This document shows, piece after piece, positions 1 through 9,065 of a stretch of DNA of 64,000 nt. The translations under genes and the position numbers were made by a program. The notes beneath the pieces were generated by a model. It worked only from the letters and a program-made list of their open reading frames with translations. It was not told the DNA's origin and did not search any database. The stretch's first letter is position 1. Every line of letters begins with the position of its first letter. Source of the DNA: Ruegeria marina. Lineage in GTDB: Bacteria > Pseudomonadota > Alphaproteobacteria > Rhodobacterales > Rhodobacteraceae. The stretch is from positions 310,001 to 374,000 of the forward strand of contig NZ_FMZV01000003.1 in assembly GCF_900101475.1 (NCBI RefSeq), given 5' to 3'.

Positions 1-11
1 GAGATACGGGC

Positions 12-2819
12 ATGAGCACATTCGGCAAGGGTTGCCATCTGCACCTGATCGACGGATCGGCCTTTATCTTTCGCGCCTATCACGCGCTGCCGCCGCTGAC
101 CCGCAAATCCGACGGCTTGCCGATCGGGGCGGTGTCGGGCTTCTGCAACATGCTGCAACGCTATGTCGATGGCGATCATGGGCCGGATGCGCCGACCCAT
201 CTGGCAGTGATTTTCGACAAGGGCAGCCATACGTTCCGCAACGACCTCTATGACCTTTACAAGGCCAACCGCGAGGCGATGCCCGAGGATCTGCGCCCGC
301 AGATCCCGCTGACCCGCCAGGCCACCGAGGCATTCAACATCCCCTGCAAGGAGCTTGAGGGCTACGAGGCAGACGACATCATCGCCACGCTGGCGCACCA
401 GGCGCGCGATGCCGGCGGGCGGGTCACAATCGTCAGTTCCGACAAGGACCTGATGCAGCTCGTGGGCGACGGGGTCGAAATGTTCGACGCGATGAAGAAC
501 AAGCGCATCGACCGCGATGGCGTGTTCGAGAAATTCGGCGTCTTCCCCGACCGGGTGGTCGATGTGCAGGCGCTGGCCGGCGACAGTGTCGACAACGTGC
601 CGGGCGCGCCGGGCATCGGGGTCAAGACCGCCGCGCTCCTGATCAACGAATTCGGCTCGCTCGAAGAGCTCTTGGACCGCGCCGAAGAGATCAAGCAGCC
701 CAAGCGCCGCCAGACCCTGATCGACATGCGCGCGCAGATTGAGCTGTCGAAACGGCTGGTCGCGCTGGACGCCAACACGCCGCTCGATTTCACGCTCGAC
801 GAGCTGGAACTGCGCGACCCGGACCCCGAGAAACTGCTGGGCTTCCTTGCCGAGATGGAGTTCCGCACCCTGACCAAGCGGATCGCCGACAAGCTGGGCG
901 CCGAGGCGCCGGTGATCCCCGAGGCACCCGCACCCGCCGCGCAGGCCGAGGATGCGCCCGCGCCCGAACAGGTTGCTTTCGATCCGGCCAACTATGAATG
1001 CGTGCGCGATGCGGCGGCGCTGGCGAAATGGATCGCGCAGGCGCGCGAACGCGGCTGGGTGGCGGTCGATACCGAAACCACCAGCCTCGACGAGATGCGC
1101 GCCGAACTGGTCGGCATCTCGCTGGCGGTCGAGCCGGGCGCGGCCTGCTACATCCCGCTGGGCCATCGCGACGGTGATGCAAACGACCTTTTCGGCTCGG
1201 ACAAGCTGGCCGAGGGCCAGATGCCCCTGCAAGAGGCGCTCGACCTCCTGAAACCGGTGCTCGAGGATGACGCGATCCTCAAGATCGGCCAGAACATGAA
1301 ATACGACGCCAAGATCTTTGCCCGTCACGGCATCGACGTCACGCCCATCGACGACACCATGCTGATGTCCTACGCGATGCATGGCGGCAAGCACGGCCAC
1401 GGGATGGACGCGCTCAGCGAGATGTACCTCGGCCATGTGCCGATCCCGATCAAGCCGCTTCTGGGGTCCGGCAAATCCGCGATCACCTTCGACAAGGTGG
1501 CGATTGCCGACGCCACCGCCTATGCCGCCGAGGATGCCGACATCACCCTGCGCCTGTGGCAATTGTTCAAGCCGCAGCTGCACCGGGTGCAGGTCACCAC
1601 CGTCTACGAGACGCTGGAACGCCCGCTGGTGCCGGTGCTGGCCGAGATGGAGATGCACGGCGTCAAGGTCGACCGCGACGTGCTCAGCCGGATGTCGAAC
1701 GCCTTTGCGCAAAAGATGGCGGGGCTCGAGGCCGAGATCCACGAACTGGCGGGCGAACCGTTCAACGTCGGCTCTCCCGCGCAGGTGGGCGAGATCCTGT
1801 TCGACAAGATGTCGCTGCCCGGCGGCACGCGCGGCAAGACCGGCAAGTATTCGACCCCGGCCGACGTTCTCGAAGATCTGGCGACCGAACATGAAATGCC
1901 TGCGCGCATCCTCGACTGGCGGCAGCTGCAAAAGCTGAAATCAACCTATACCGATGCGTTGCAAGGCCACATCAACCCCGAGACCGGGCGCGTCCATACC
2001 TCGTATTCGATCACCGGCGCCAATACCGGGCGGCTGGCCTCGACCGACCCGAACCTGCAAAACATCCCCGTCCGCACCGAGGAAGGCCGCCGCATCCGCG
2101 AGGCTTTCGTGGCCGAACCCGGCAACGTGATGGTCAGCCTCGACTATTCCCAGATCGAGCTGCGCATCCTGGCCCATATCGCCGATATCCCGGCGCTGAA
2201 ACAGGCCTTTGCCGACGGGCTCGATATCCACGCCATGACCGCCTCCGAGATGTTCGACGTGCCGCTGGATCAGATGACGCCGGAAATCCGCCGCCGCGCC
2301 AAGGCGATCAACTTCGGCGTGATCTATGGCATCTCGGGCTTCGGCCTCGCCCGCAACCTGCGCATTCCGCGCGCCGAGGCGCAGGAATTCATCGACCGCT
2401 ATTTCCAGCGTTTCCCCGGCATCCGCACCTACATGGACGACACCATCGCCTTTGCCAAGGAACATGGCTACGTACAGACCCTCTTTGGCCGCAAGATTCA
2501 CACGCCCGAGATCAACGCCAAGGGGCCGCACGCGGGCTTTGCCCGCCGCGCCGCGATCAACGCGCCGATCCAGGGCACGGCGGCGGATGTGATCCGCCGC
2601 GCCATGGTGCGGATGCCCGGCGCAATCCGCGACCTGCCCGCAAAGATGCTGCTCCAGGTGCATGACGAACTGCTGTTCGAAGTGGCCGAGGACGCGGTGG
2701 ATGCCACCATCGCCGCCGCCCGCGACGTGATGGAGGGCGCGGCCGATCCGGCGGTGCGGCTCGACGTGAAACTGGTGGTGGACGCGGGCCGCGGCGCCAA
2801 CTGGGCCGAGGCGCACTGA
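12..2819 (+). CDS. polA: DNA polymerase I
   Basis: This 935-aa protein is a full-length family A polymerase that fills gaps in repair and removes Okazaki primers. The N-terminal 5'-3' nuclease domain covers about residues 1-300. The proofreading domain follows, with DTETT near residue 351, a later NMKYD and a YAAEDAD motif, so its three exonuclease motifs look intact, unlike Taq-type enzymes. The polymerase domain shows motif A (SLDYSQIELR), motif B (RRAKAINFGVIYG) and motif C (QVHDELLFEV). ATG at 12 lies at the window edge, so the promoter is not visible. The next gene is convergent and only 7 bases away. Confidence 0.98.
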   Translation: MSTFGKGCHLHLIDGSAFIFRAYHALPPLTRKSDGLPIGAVSGFCNMLQRYVDGDHGPDAPTHLAVIFDKGSHTFRNDLYDLYKANREAMPEDLRPQIPLTRQATEAFNIPCKELEGYEADDIIATLAHQARDAGGRVTIVSSDKDLMQLVGDGVEMFDAMKNKRIDRDGVFEKFGVFPDRVVDVQALAGDSVDNVPGAPGIGVKTAALLINEFGSLEELLDRAEEIKQPKRRQTLIDMRAQIELSKRLVALDANTPLDFTLDELELRDPDPEKLLGFLAEMEFRTLTKRIADKLGAEAPVIPEAPAPAAQAEDAPAPEQVAFDPANYECVRDAAALAKWIAQARERGWVAVDTETTSLDEMRAELVGISLAVEPGAACYIPLGHRDGDANDLFGSDKLAEGQMPLQEALDLLKPVLEDDAILKIGQNMKYDAKIFARHGIDVTPIDDTMLMSYAMHGGKHGHGMDALSEMYLGHVPIPIKPLLGSGKSAITFDKVAIADATAYAAEDADITLRLWQLFKPQLHRVQVTTVYETLERPLVPVLAEMEMHGVKVDRDVLSRMSNAFAQKMAGLEAEIHELAGEPFNVGSPAQVGEILFDKMSLPGGTRGKTGKYSTPADVLEDLATEHEMPARILDWRQLQKLKSTYTDALQGHINPETGRVHTSYSITGANTGRLASTDPNLQNIPVRTEEGRRIREAFVAEPGNVMVSLDYSQIELRILAHIADIPALKQAFADGLDIHAMTASEMFDVPLDQMTPEIRRRAKAINFGVIYGISGFGLARNLRIPRAEAQEFIDRYFQRFPGIRTYMDDTIAFAKEHGYVQTLFGRKIHTPEINAKGPHAGFARRAAINAPIQGTAADVIRRAMVRMPGAIRDLPAKMLLQVHDELLFEVAEDAVDATIAAARDVMEGAADPAVRLDVKLVVDAGRGANWAEAH

Positions 2820-2826
2820 GCCGCGC

Positions 2827-3075
2827 TCAGCCCTCGGCGCGCGCCAGGGCGGCCACCATCCGGCGGGTCAGCGGCGCCACGAACAGCAGCACCACAAAGG
2901 CAGTGGGCCAGGCGATGCCCCAGGCCGCCATCCATTTGCCTGCCATGTCGTCGCTCATCCCCGCCGCGCGCAAGGTCGCGATGCAGGTGACGATGCAGGA
3001 CATCAGCCCCGACATGATCAGGACAAACAGGATCGGGGCGAAACGGGCGGGAAACATCGGCGAACTTCTTTTCAT
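2827..3075 (-). CDS. DUF2798 family small membrane protein
   Basis: This 82-aa protein has two predicted membrane segments (about residues 12-34 and 50-70) separated by a short loop with GMSDDMAGKWM, then a basic end (TRRM). That is the typical plan of DUF2798 proteins, whose function is unknown. I start it at ATG 3075 rather than at upstream in-frame codons because translation further upstream is low-complexity and unlike the family. It ends 7 bases from the polA stop, so the two genes converge. Confidence 0.75.
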   Translation of the reverse strand: MKRSSPMFPARFAPILFVLIMSGLMSCIVTCIATLRAAGMSDDMAGKWMAAWGIAWPTAFVVLLFVAPLTRRMVAALARAEG

Positions 3076-3247
3076 ATTCCAGATTTCAAATATTATTTTC
3101 GCCGCCAAGGTGCAACCGCGCCCCGACAGCGCAAGGTTCTGAAAACGCCCACTTTGTCGAGAACGGGCGAGACCGGGCGAAAACGACCTGCCAGAACGGC
3201 AGGGCGTTCCGAATCGCGGCACGTCTCCGGCCCGAGGACCAGACCCG

Positions 3248-4168
3248 ATGTCGATGACAACATTGCAGCCGTCCATGCCCGGTCGGCCCGTCCTGAGCGG
3301 CAACGCGCTCGCCATAGGCTCGATGATCACATGGTCCGCCGGACTGCCCGCGGCGCAGATCCTGCTGGAAAGCTGGCCGCCACTGACCCTGTCGCTGGCG
3401 CGGATGCTGCTGGGGCTGACAGTGCTGGTCCCGGTCTGGCTGCTGCGCGAGGGGCGCGCGCCCCTGATGCGCACGCGCTGGGGCCGGGCCCTGTGGATCG
3501 GCGCGCTGGGGTTCGGCATCGGCCCTTACCTGCTGCTCGAGGCGCAGAAGCTGACCGACCCGGTGACGGTGGCGCTGATCGTGTCCTGCGCGCCGCTGAT
3601 CGGCACCGCGCTGGAGCTGGCGGCGGGCACCCGGCGGCTGACTGGCGCCTTTGCACTGGGGGTCGCGGCCTCGGTCCTTGGCGGGTTGATCGCCACCAGC
3701 GCGCTGGCGCCCGCGCAACTGGGTTTTGGCGCGCTGCTCGCGGTGTTGTCGACCGGCATCTATTGCTGGGCGAGCCTCGCCAGCGTGCGTGACCTGCCCG
3801 GCCTGAGCGATGTCGGCCGCACGGCCGCAACATTGGCGGGCGGCCTGCTGGCCTCGACCCTTTTGCTGGCACTGTTTCATGCCGCCGGGGCCAAGGTTCT
3901 GCCGCGCATCGCCATCGACCTGCGTCAGGTGGTGATGCTGCTGATCTATTCGGTGGTGGCGCTGGCGGTAAGCCAGGCGCTGTTCGTGGCCGCCATCGCC
4001 CGGCTGGGCGTGGCGGTTTCGACCTTTCACATCAATGTCACGCCCTTCTACGTGATGCTGATCATGCTGGCGCTGGGCGAACCCTGGGACTGGACGCGCG
4101 CGCTGGGTGCCGCAATCGTCGCCTCGGGCGTGATCCTGTCGCAGATGGGCGTCAAACGATTGGCCTGA
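3248..4168 (+). CDS. DMT superfamily transporter (EamA type)
   Basis: This 306-aa membrane protein has about ten hydrophobic segments and two internal EamA repeats, the usual plan of drug/metabolite transporters. The substrate cannot be deduced. The start is ATG 3248 (MSMTTLQPS), about 170 bases from the divergent DUF2798 gene. It converges on the aminotransferase gene, and a perfect 17-bp hairpin separates the two. Confidence 0.9.
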   Translation: MSMTTLQPSMPGRPVLSGNALAIGSMITWSAGLPAAQILLESWPPLTLSLARMLLGLTVLVPVWLLREGRAPLMRTRWGRALWIGALGFGIGPYLLLEAQKLTDPVTVALIVSCAPLIGTALELAAGTRRLTGAFALGVAASVLGGLIATSALAPAQLGFGALLAVLSTGIYCWASLASVRDLPGLSDVGRTAATLAGGLLASTLLLALFHAAGAKVLPRIAIDLRQVVMLLIYSVVALAVSQALFVAAIARLGVAVSTFHINVTPFYVMLIMLALGEPWDWTRALGAAIVASGVILSQMGVKRLA

Positions 4169-4170
4169 CC

Positions 4171-4207
4171 GGCACCAATGGCCGCCCGGCGGGCGGCCAT
4201 TGGTGCC
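4171..4207. terminator. Bidirectional hairpin between convergent genes
   Basis: GGCACCAATGGCCGCCC at 4171-4187 is followed by loop GGC and the exact reverse complement at 4191-4207. This perfect 17-bp stem sits 3 bases after the transporter stop and 15 bases from the aminotransferase stop. There is no long T tract, so it may act as a terminator or as a 3'-end stabiliser for both transcripts. Confidence 0.75.
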
Positions 4208-4221
4208 GTCGCTCCGAGCGA

Positions 4222-5406
4222 TCAGATACCGGCGTCAACGATCGCCTTGGCCAGGATCGGTACTGTCTTGGCGTTCAGACCGGCGATGTTCATCCGGCTG
4301 TCGCCTACCATGTAGATACCGAATTCGGTCCGCAGCTTCTCGACAAGCTCGGGCGCCGCGCCGATGCGCGAGAACATGCCACGGTGCTGGGCGATGAAGC
4401 CGAACCGATCCGAGCCCGTCAGCCGCTGCAACTCGTCGGCCAACTGCTGGCGCAGGCCCAACATCGACAGGCGGATCTCCTCCAACTCGGCCATCCAGTC
4501 GGCACGCAGTGCGTCGTCGTTCAGGATCGTCGTCACCACCCGCGCGCCATGGTCGGGCGGGAAGGAATAGTTCTGCCGGTTCAGGAAGGCCAGCGTTGCC
4601 TGGTTCAGCGCGGTCTGACCGCTGTTCTGGCTCACCGTCATCAGCAGGCCGGTGCGCTCGCGGTAGACGCCGAAATTCTTGGAACACGACGCCGCGATCA
4701 GGCATTCCCTGACCGACGAGGCCACCAGCCGGGTGCCCTGCGCATCTTCCTCCAGCCCGTCGCCAAAACCCTGGTAGGCGATGTCGATCATCGCCACCAG
4801 CCCCTTGGCGTTGATCAGCTTCACGACCTCCTGCCACTGCACCATGTTCAGATTGGCGCCGGTCGGGTTGTGGCAGCAGCCATGCAGCAGCACCACGTCG
4901 CCCGCGCGCGCCTGCTCCAGATCGGCCAGCATCCCCTCGAAATCGACGCCACGGGTTTCGGCGTCGAAATAGCGATAGGGCACCATGGTCATGCCCAGGT
5001 AGTTCAGGATCGAGATATGGTTGGGCCAGGTCGGGTCCGACACGAAGACACGCGCCTCCGGGTTGGCCATCCGGATCAGCTCGAACGCCTGCCGGCAGGC
5101 GCCGGTGCCGCCCGGCGTCGCCGCCGCACCCACGTTGGCGCGCGGCACCGCATCACCCAGGATCAGCTTGATCATCGCGTCCGAATAGGCCGGATCGCCG
5201 ACCAGCCCGGTGTAGGACTTGCTTTCCTGCTGTTCCCAGATGATCTTTTCAGCGGCCTTTACGGCGCGCATCACCGGGGTCACGCCCTCGGCATTCTTGT
5301 AAACGCCGACACCCAAGTCGATCTTGTCGGTGCGCGGGTCGTCCTTGTACATCTGCATCAGCGCAAGGATCTTGTCCGCGGGTTGCGCCTTGAGGTTCTC
5401 GAACAT
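4222..5406 (-). CDS. Aspartate/aromatic amino-acid aminotransferase (class I)
   Basis: This 394-aa PLP enzyme moves amino groups between aspartate or aromatic amino acids and 2-oxoglutarate. SCSKNFGVYRERTG near residue 245 contains the PLP-binding lysine and is typical of the E. coli AspC/TyrB subgroup. HGCCHNPTG and the C-terminal arginine region (GDSRMNIAGLN) are also present. I start at ATG 5406, which shares its first base with the TGA of the upstream sulfurtransferase (TGATG), so translation is probably coupled. Sequence alone does not separate AspC from TyrB specificity. Confidence 0.92.
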   Translation of the reverse strand: MFENLKAQPADKILALMQMYKDDPRTDKIDLGVGVYKNAEGVTPVMRAVKAAEKIIWEQQESKSYTGLVGDPAYSDAMIKLILGDAVPRANVGAAATPGGTGACRQAFELIRMANPEARVFVSDPTWPNHISILNYLGMTMVPYRYFDAETRGVDFEGMLADLEQARAGDVVLLHGCCHNPTGANLNMVQWQEVVKLINAKGLVAMIDIAYQGFGDGLEEDAQGTRLVASSVRECLIAASCSKNFGVYRERTGLLMTVSQNSGQTALNQATLAFLNRQNYSFPPDHGARVVTTILNDDALRADWMAELEEIRLSMLGLRQQLADELQRLTGSDRFGFIAQHRGMFSRIGAAPELVEKLRTEFGIYMVGDSRMNIAGLNAKTVPILAKAIVDAGI

Positions 5407-6260
5407 CAATTTTCTCCAGTTGCGACGGGCAGGGTCGGGAACGCGCCCCATTCAGCCCAGGAGCCGTCATAAAGCGAGTGATCGGTCTTGCCCATACGCT
5501 GCAGCGCCAGGCTGAGGATGGCCGCCGTCACGCCCGAGCCGCAGCTGGTGATCACCGGCTTGCTCAGATCCACGCCAGCGGCCTCGAACACGGCGCGGCA
5601 GTCGGCGGGGGATTTCATCGTGCCGTTCTTGTTCAGCAACGTCCCGAAGGGCACGTTCTTCGACCCGGGAATATGACCGCCGCGCAGGCCCGGGCGCGGC
5701 TCGGGGTCGGTCCCGGCAAAACGGCCGGCCGAACGGGCATCGACGATCTCGTGATCATGCAGCTTGGACGCTGCCGACACTTGCGTCACGTCCCGCACGA
5801 GGTGGTTCTGCACCCGGACCGTCATGTGCCGGTCGCGCACGACGGGCGGCATATCCTCGATCTCGCGCCCCTCCGCCTGCCATTTCGGCAGACCGCCGTC
5901 GAGCACGGCGATATTGTCCTGCCCCATCAGCTTGAACAGCCACCAGACGCGCGCCGCCGATTGCAGGCCCAGTGTATCATAAACCACCACCTGGTGGCCG
6001 TCGCCGACGCCCATCGCCCGCATCCGCGACATGAATTTCTCGACCGGCGGCACCATGTGCGGCAGGTCCGAGCGATGGTCGGAAATCTCGTCGATGTCAA
6101 AAAACCGCGCGCCGGGGATATGGGCGGCGGCGTATTCCGCCTTGGCGTCGCGGCCCAGATTTGGCAGGTGCCAGGATCCGTCGAGAATCCGCAGGTCCGG
6201 ATCCTTCAGATGGGCGGCGAGCCAGTCGGTTGAAACCAGTGTCTTCGGATCGTCCTGCAT
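5406..6260 (-). CDS. sseA: 3-mercaptopyruvate sulfurtransferase
   Basis: This 284-aa protein has two rhodanese domains. The C-terminal catalytic loop reads CGSGVTAA, the mercaptopyruvate type rather than the thiosulfate type. It transfers sulfur from 3-mercaptopyruvate to a thiophile. ATG 6260 (MQDDPKTLVSTDW) is preferred over an ATG 19 codons upstream because the family begins near LVSTDWL. Its stop overlaps the start of the aminotransferase, which can make mercaptopyruvate from cysteine, so the pair may act in cysteine catabolism; this link is inference. Confidence 0.93.
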   Translation of the reverse strand: MQDDPKTLVSTDWLAAHLKDPDLRILDGSWHLPNLGRDAKAEYAAAHIPGARFFDIDEISDHRSDLPHMVPPVEKFMSRMRAMGVGDGHQVVVYDTLGLQSAARVWWLFKLMGQDNIAVLDGGLPKWQAEGREIEDMPPVVRDRHMTVRVQNHLVRDVTQVSAASKLHDHEIVDARSAGRFAGTDPEPRPGLRGGHIPGSKNVPFGTLLNKNGTMKSPADCRAVFEAAGVDLSKPVITSCGSGVTAAILSLALQRMGKTDHSLYDGSWAEWGAFPTLPVATGEN

Positions 6261-6313
6261 AAGAGCCTCCCGATTGCGCGCTATTTTGTCCCTATCGAAG
6301 CATTGGCGCAGGT

Positions 6314-7066
6314 TCAAGCCGGGACGGCGGGCCTGCGGTGCGCGGTCACGGGGCCCTCGCCCTGTTCGGCGATGCGGGTCACGGCCGCGGCTAGCGGCTC
6401 GTAGGCCACCGCCATGTCGTTGCCGTTGGCGTGCAGGATCCGCTCCGCATCTGCAACCAGCGCCACATGGCCTTTCCAGAACAGCAAATCACCGCGCTGC
6501 ACGGGCGTGCGCGGCGGCAGGAGGGCGCCGACCTCGCGCGATTGCGGCCCACTGTCGCCCGGACAGTCAACCCCGCAGGCCAGCAGCGCCGCCTGCACCA
6601 GCCCGGAACAGTCGATCCCCCAGCGGCTGTTGCCGCCCCACAAGTAGGGCGTGCCCAGGAACAGTTCCGCCACCGCGACCGGATCGTCCAGCATCCGGTC
6701 GACAGGGGCAAGGTGCTGCACCGGGATATGGCCCCAGTCGGTTTCGGCGAACCGGCCCGACATCGCGCGTACAGCGACCCGCGCGCCAAAGCTGAGCGCA
6801 AGCAGATCCGGGCTTTTCAGATCGGCCTCGGTGTAGCTATGGGTGGAAGGGGCACAGACCCAATGGGTTGGCATCTTGTCCACGCCAAGCGCGTCAGTGG
6901 GTACCCAGCCCTCGTAACCGTCCTTGGCGGCACGGACATGCGCCCAATCCCCAGAGGCTTCCAGCACAGCCACCCGCTCGCCCAGCAGGACTTGCCGGTC
7001 GCGACGCCCCTCGGGCCGGCCAAGCAGGTCCACCACCGGTCGGCGGATCGCGGCCATCGCGCTCAT
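6314..7066 (-). CDS. NlpC/P60 family cell-wall peptidase with SH3 domain
   Basis: The 250-aa protein begins with a bacterial SH3-like region (about residues 10-110, with QVLLGERVAVLEASGDWAHV) and ends with an NlpC/P60 catalytic domain. WGIDCSGLVQ carries the nucleophilic cysteine and GHVALVADAERILHANG the histidine. Such enzymes cleave gamma-D-glutamyl-meso-DAP bonds in peptidoglycan or its fragments. No clear signal peptide is seen, which suggests recycling of imported muropeptides (inference). Its ATG overlaps the stop of the M17 aminopeptidase (ATGA). Confidence 0.93.
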   Translation of the reverse strand: MSAMAAIRRPVVDLLGRPEGRRDRQVLLGERVAVLEASGDWAHVRAAKDGYEGWVPTDALGVDKMPTHWVCAPSTHSYTEADLKSPDLLALSFGARVAVRAMSGRFAETDWGHIPVQHLAPVDRMLDDPVAVAELFLGTPYLWGGNSRWGIDCSGLVQAALLACGVDCPGDSGPQSREVGALLPPRTPVQRGDLLFWKGHVALVADAERILHANGNDMAVAYEPLAAAVTRIAEQGEGPVTAHRRPAVPA

Positions 7067-8442
7067 AGGTTCAGAATCCTTGGCAGAGCGGCAAGCAAGG
7101 CGCGCGGCCCCTGCCCGAAACCGCCCTTGGAGCGGCCCGGCGCATTGGCCTGCTGCCAGGAAAAGATGTCGAAATGCATGTAGCGCGCCGCCACGAACCG
7201 GCGCAGGAACAGCGCCGCCGTGATCGACCCCGCCATCCCGCCGCCCGGCGCGTTGTCGAGATCGGCGATCCCCGGTTCTATCAAGTCCTCGTAAGGCGCG
7301 TGAAACGGCATCCGCCAGACCGGGTCGGCGGCCCCAGCAGCCGCTTCGGCAAGCGCCTGCGCAGCGCCTTCGTCATCGGTGTAGAACGGCGCCAGGTCCG
7401 GCCCGACCGCCACTCGCGCCGCGCCGGTCAGCGTTGCCATCGAGATCACCATGTCCGGCGCCTCCTCGTCTGCCAGCGCCAGCGCATCGGCCAGCACCAG
7501 CCGACCCTCGGCGTCTGTGTTGTTGATCTCGACCGTCAGCCCCTTGCGCGAGGTCAGGATATCGCCGGGCCGGAAGGCATTGCCGGCAACCGCGTTTTCC
7601 ACCGCCGGGATCAGTACCCGCAGCTGCACCCGCAGACCCAACGCCATGATCATCCGGGCCAGACCCAACACGTTGGCGGCGCCGCCCATGTCCTTTTTCA
7701 TCAACAGCATGCCGGACGCGGGCTTGATGTCCAGCCCACCGGTGTCGAAACAGACCCCCTTGCCCACAAGCGTCAGCTTTGGCCCGGCCTCGCCCCAGCG
7801 CAACTCGATCAGCCGCGGCGCGCGGACGGCAGCGCGGCCCACGGCGTGGATCATCGGGAAGTTGTGCGTCAGCAGATCGTCGCCCACCACAGCGGTGCAG
7901 CTTGCACCGAACTCGGCAGCAAGCGCTTCGGCCGCCGCCTGCAACGCGTCTGGCCCCATGTCCTGCGCGGGCGTATTGACGAGATCGCGGATCAGCGCCT
8001 CGGCAGCCGCCAGCGTCTCGACCCGCGTCCTGTCGACGCCTTCGGGCGCGACCAGTCCGGCCTTGGCGGGCGTTTGCGATTTGTAACGGTCAAAGGCATA
8101 GCCGGTCATCAGCCAGCCCAGCGCCTCGGTCTCGGCCACGTCCCGAGGCAACCCCGAGGCGACATGCCACGCGCCCTCGGGCAGCTTCTCGGCCGCCGCG
8201 GCCAGGACGAACCGCTTGCGTGCCCGGGTTTCGGGCTTGCCGTATCCCACCAACGCCGCCACGGGCGCGCCATCTGCGCCCGGGATCAGCAAAACCTGGC
8301 CAATGCTGCCGGTAAAGTTGTTGGCGCGCACCCAGGTGACAACCGATTTCGGTTGGCTTTCCGTCCAGCCATCCAGACCGGCCTGTTCGATCACGTGAAG
8401 CGGCAGCGCATCGGCATTTGCTGGGGCGAATTCAAGCGGCAT
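7063..8442 (-). CDS. Leucyl aminopeptidase (peptidase family M17)
   Basis: This 459-aa cytosolic aminopeptidase has the M17 signature NTDAEGRL and the metal-site segment VCFDTGGLDIKP, followed by KKDMGGAA. It removes N-terminal residues from peptides using two metal ions. ATG 8442 (MPLEFAPANAD) is chosen over one 14 codons upstream on family alignment. It overlaps the downstream NlpC/P60 gene by 4 bases, so a peptide and a cell-wall peptidase are co-translated. Confidence 0.94.
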   Translation of the reverse strand: MPLEFAPANADALPLHVIEQAGLDGWTESQPKSVVTWVRANNFTGSIGQVLLIPGADGAPVAALVGYGKPETRARKRFVLAAAAEKLPEGAWHVASGLPRDVAETEALGWLMTGYAFDRYKSQTPAKAGLVAPEGVDRTRVETLAAAEALIRDLVNTPAQDMGPDALQAAAEALAAEFGASCTAVVGDDLLTHNFPMIHAVGRAAVRAPRLIELRWGEAGPKLTLVGKGVCFDTGGLDIKPASGMLLMKKDMGGAANVLGLARMIMALGLRVQLRVLIPAVENAVAGNAFRPGDILTSRKGLTVEINNTDAEGRLVLADALALADEEAPDMVISMATLTGAARVAVGPDLAPFYTDDEGAAQALAEAAAGAADPVWRMPFHAPYEDLIEPGIADLDNAPGGGMAGSITAALFLRRFVAARYMHFDIFSWQQANAPGRSKGGFGQGPRALLAALPRILNL

Positions 8443-8526
8443 GGAAGCACCTTGGTCTATGGATCTCAAGCCCAGACTATCCACTGTTCGCCGCCCCGCA
8501 AGCCCTGCCCGGAGCCGTACCGCTAC

Positions 8527-8910
8527 TCAGACCGACAAGTCCTGCAGATCCCAGACCTCGGTCAGCGACCGTTCGCCAACCCGAATCAGCCGACAAAGCA
8601 CGGCGCTTGTCGCGACGTGGTCGCCGCTGTCCACCGCATCCGTCACGCTGCGGGCCACCCGCGCCAACGCAACCATGCCGACCTGCTCGGAAATCGCGAT
8701 CAGTGACCCGGCACATTTGCGCAGTGCGGGCCAGTCGTTTTGCCGCCAGTGCCGTTCACAATAGGACAGGCGCACCGCCAGTTCCTCGATCGCGCGACAG
8801 ACCACGTCTTCGGCGCCCGCGTCGCCCAATTGCCGGTAAAGCCCGCCCAGACGCTCCGGGTCCAGGCGAACGGGTTCGCTCTGAACGAGCGCTACGATCT
8901 TTTCCACCAC
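8527..8910 (-). CDS. Hypothetical protein, degenerate Hpt-like helical bundle
   Basis: This 127-aa, mostly helical protein is not a family I can name. Residues about 60-125 follow the Hpt phosphotransfer pattern: WPALRKCAGSLIAISEQVGM, then a long helix with RSVTDAVDSGD, then a last helix. Where an Hpt has HxLKGS, this has LRKCAGS, so the phosphorylatable histidine is missing. It lies 84 bases upstream of the M17 gene on the same strand and diverges from the carbonic anhydrase gene. The Hpt link is inference from pattern only. Confidence 0.65.
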   Translation of the reverse strand: MVEKIVALVQSEPVRLDPERLGGLYRQLGDAGAEDVVCRAIEELAVRLSYCERHWRQNDWPALRKCAGSLIAISEQVGMVALARVARSVTDAVDSGDHVATSAVLCRLIRVGERSLTEVWDLQDLSV

Positions 8911-9065
8911 ATCTCACCCCAATGCGTTGTGCCCCCACGACACAGGTCGCATCGTGGCGTCCGAGTGGTTTGCAAAAGGTTTCCGCCGCGACAGGAAATA
9001 TCTCGAATTTTCCGTCAAACTCGCCTAAAGCGACCTGCAACCCAATACCAGACAGGAAGACCCTG

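Noticed and set aside
1941-2816. A 291-codon open frame on the minus strand inside polA
   Set aside because: It is antisense to the catalytic half of polA, has no family resemblance, and long antisense frames are common in GC-rich DNA.
4384-5472. A 362-codon plus-strand frame opposite the aminotransferase
   Set aside because: Its translation is rich in His, Arg and Gln with no domain, while the minus-strand frame is a clear enzyme with its PLP lysine motif.
7174-8706. A 510-codon plus-strand frame opposite the M17 aminopeptidase
   Set aside because: Low-complexity translation; the aminopeptidase signature lies on the other strand.
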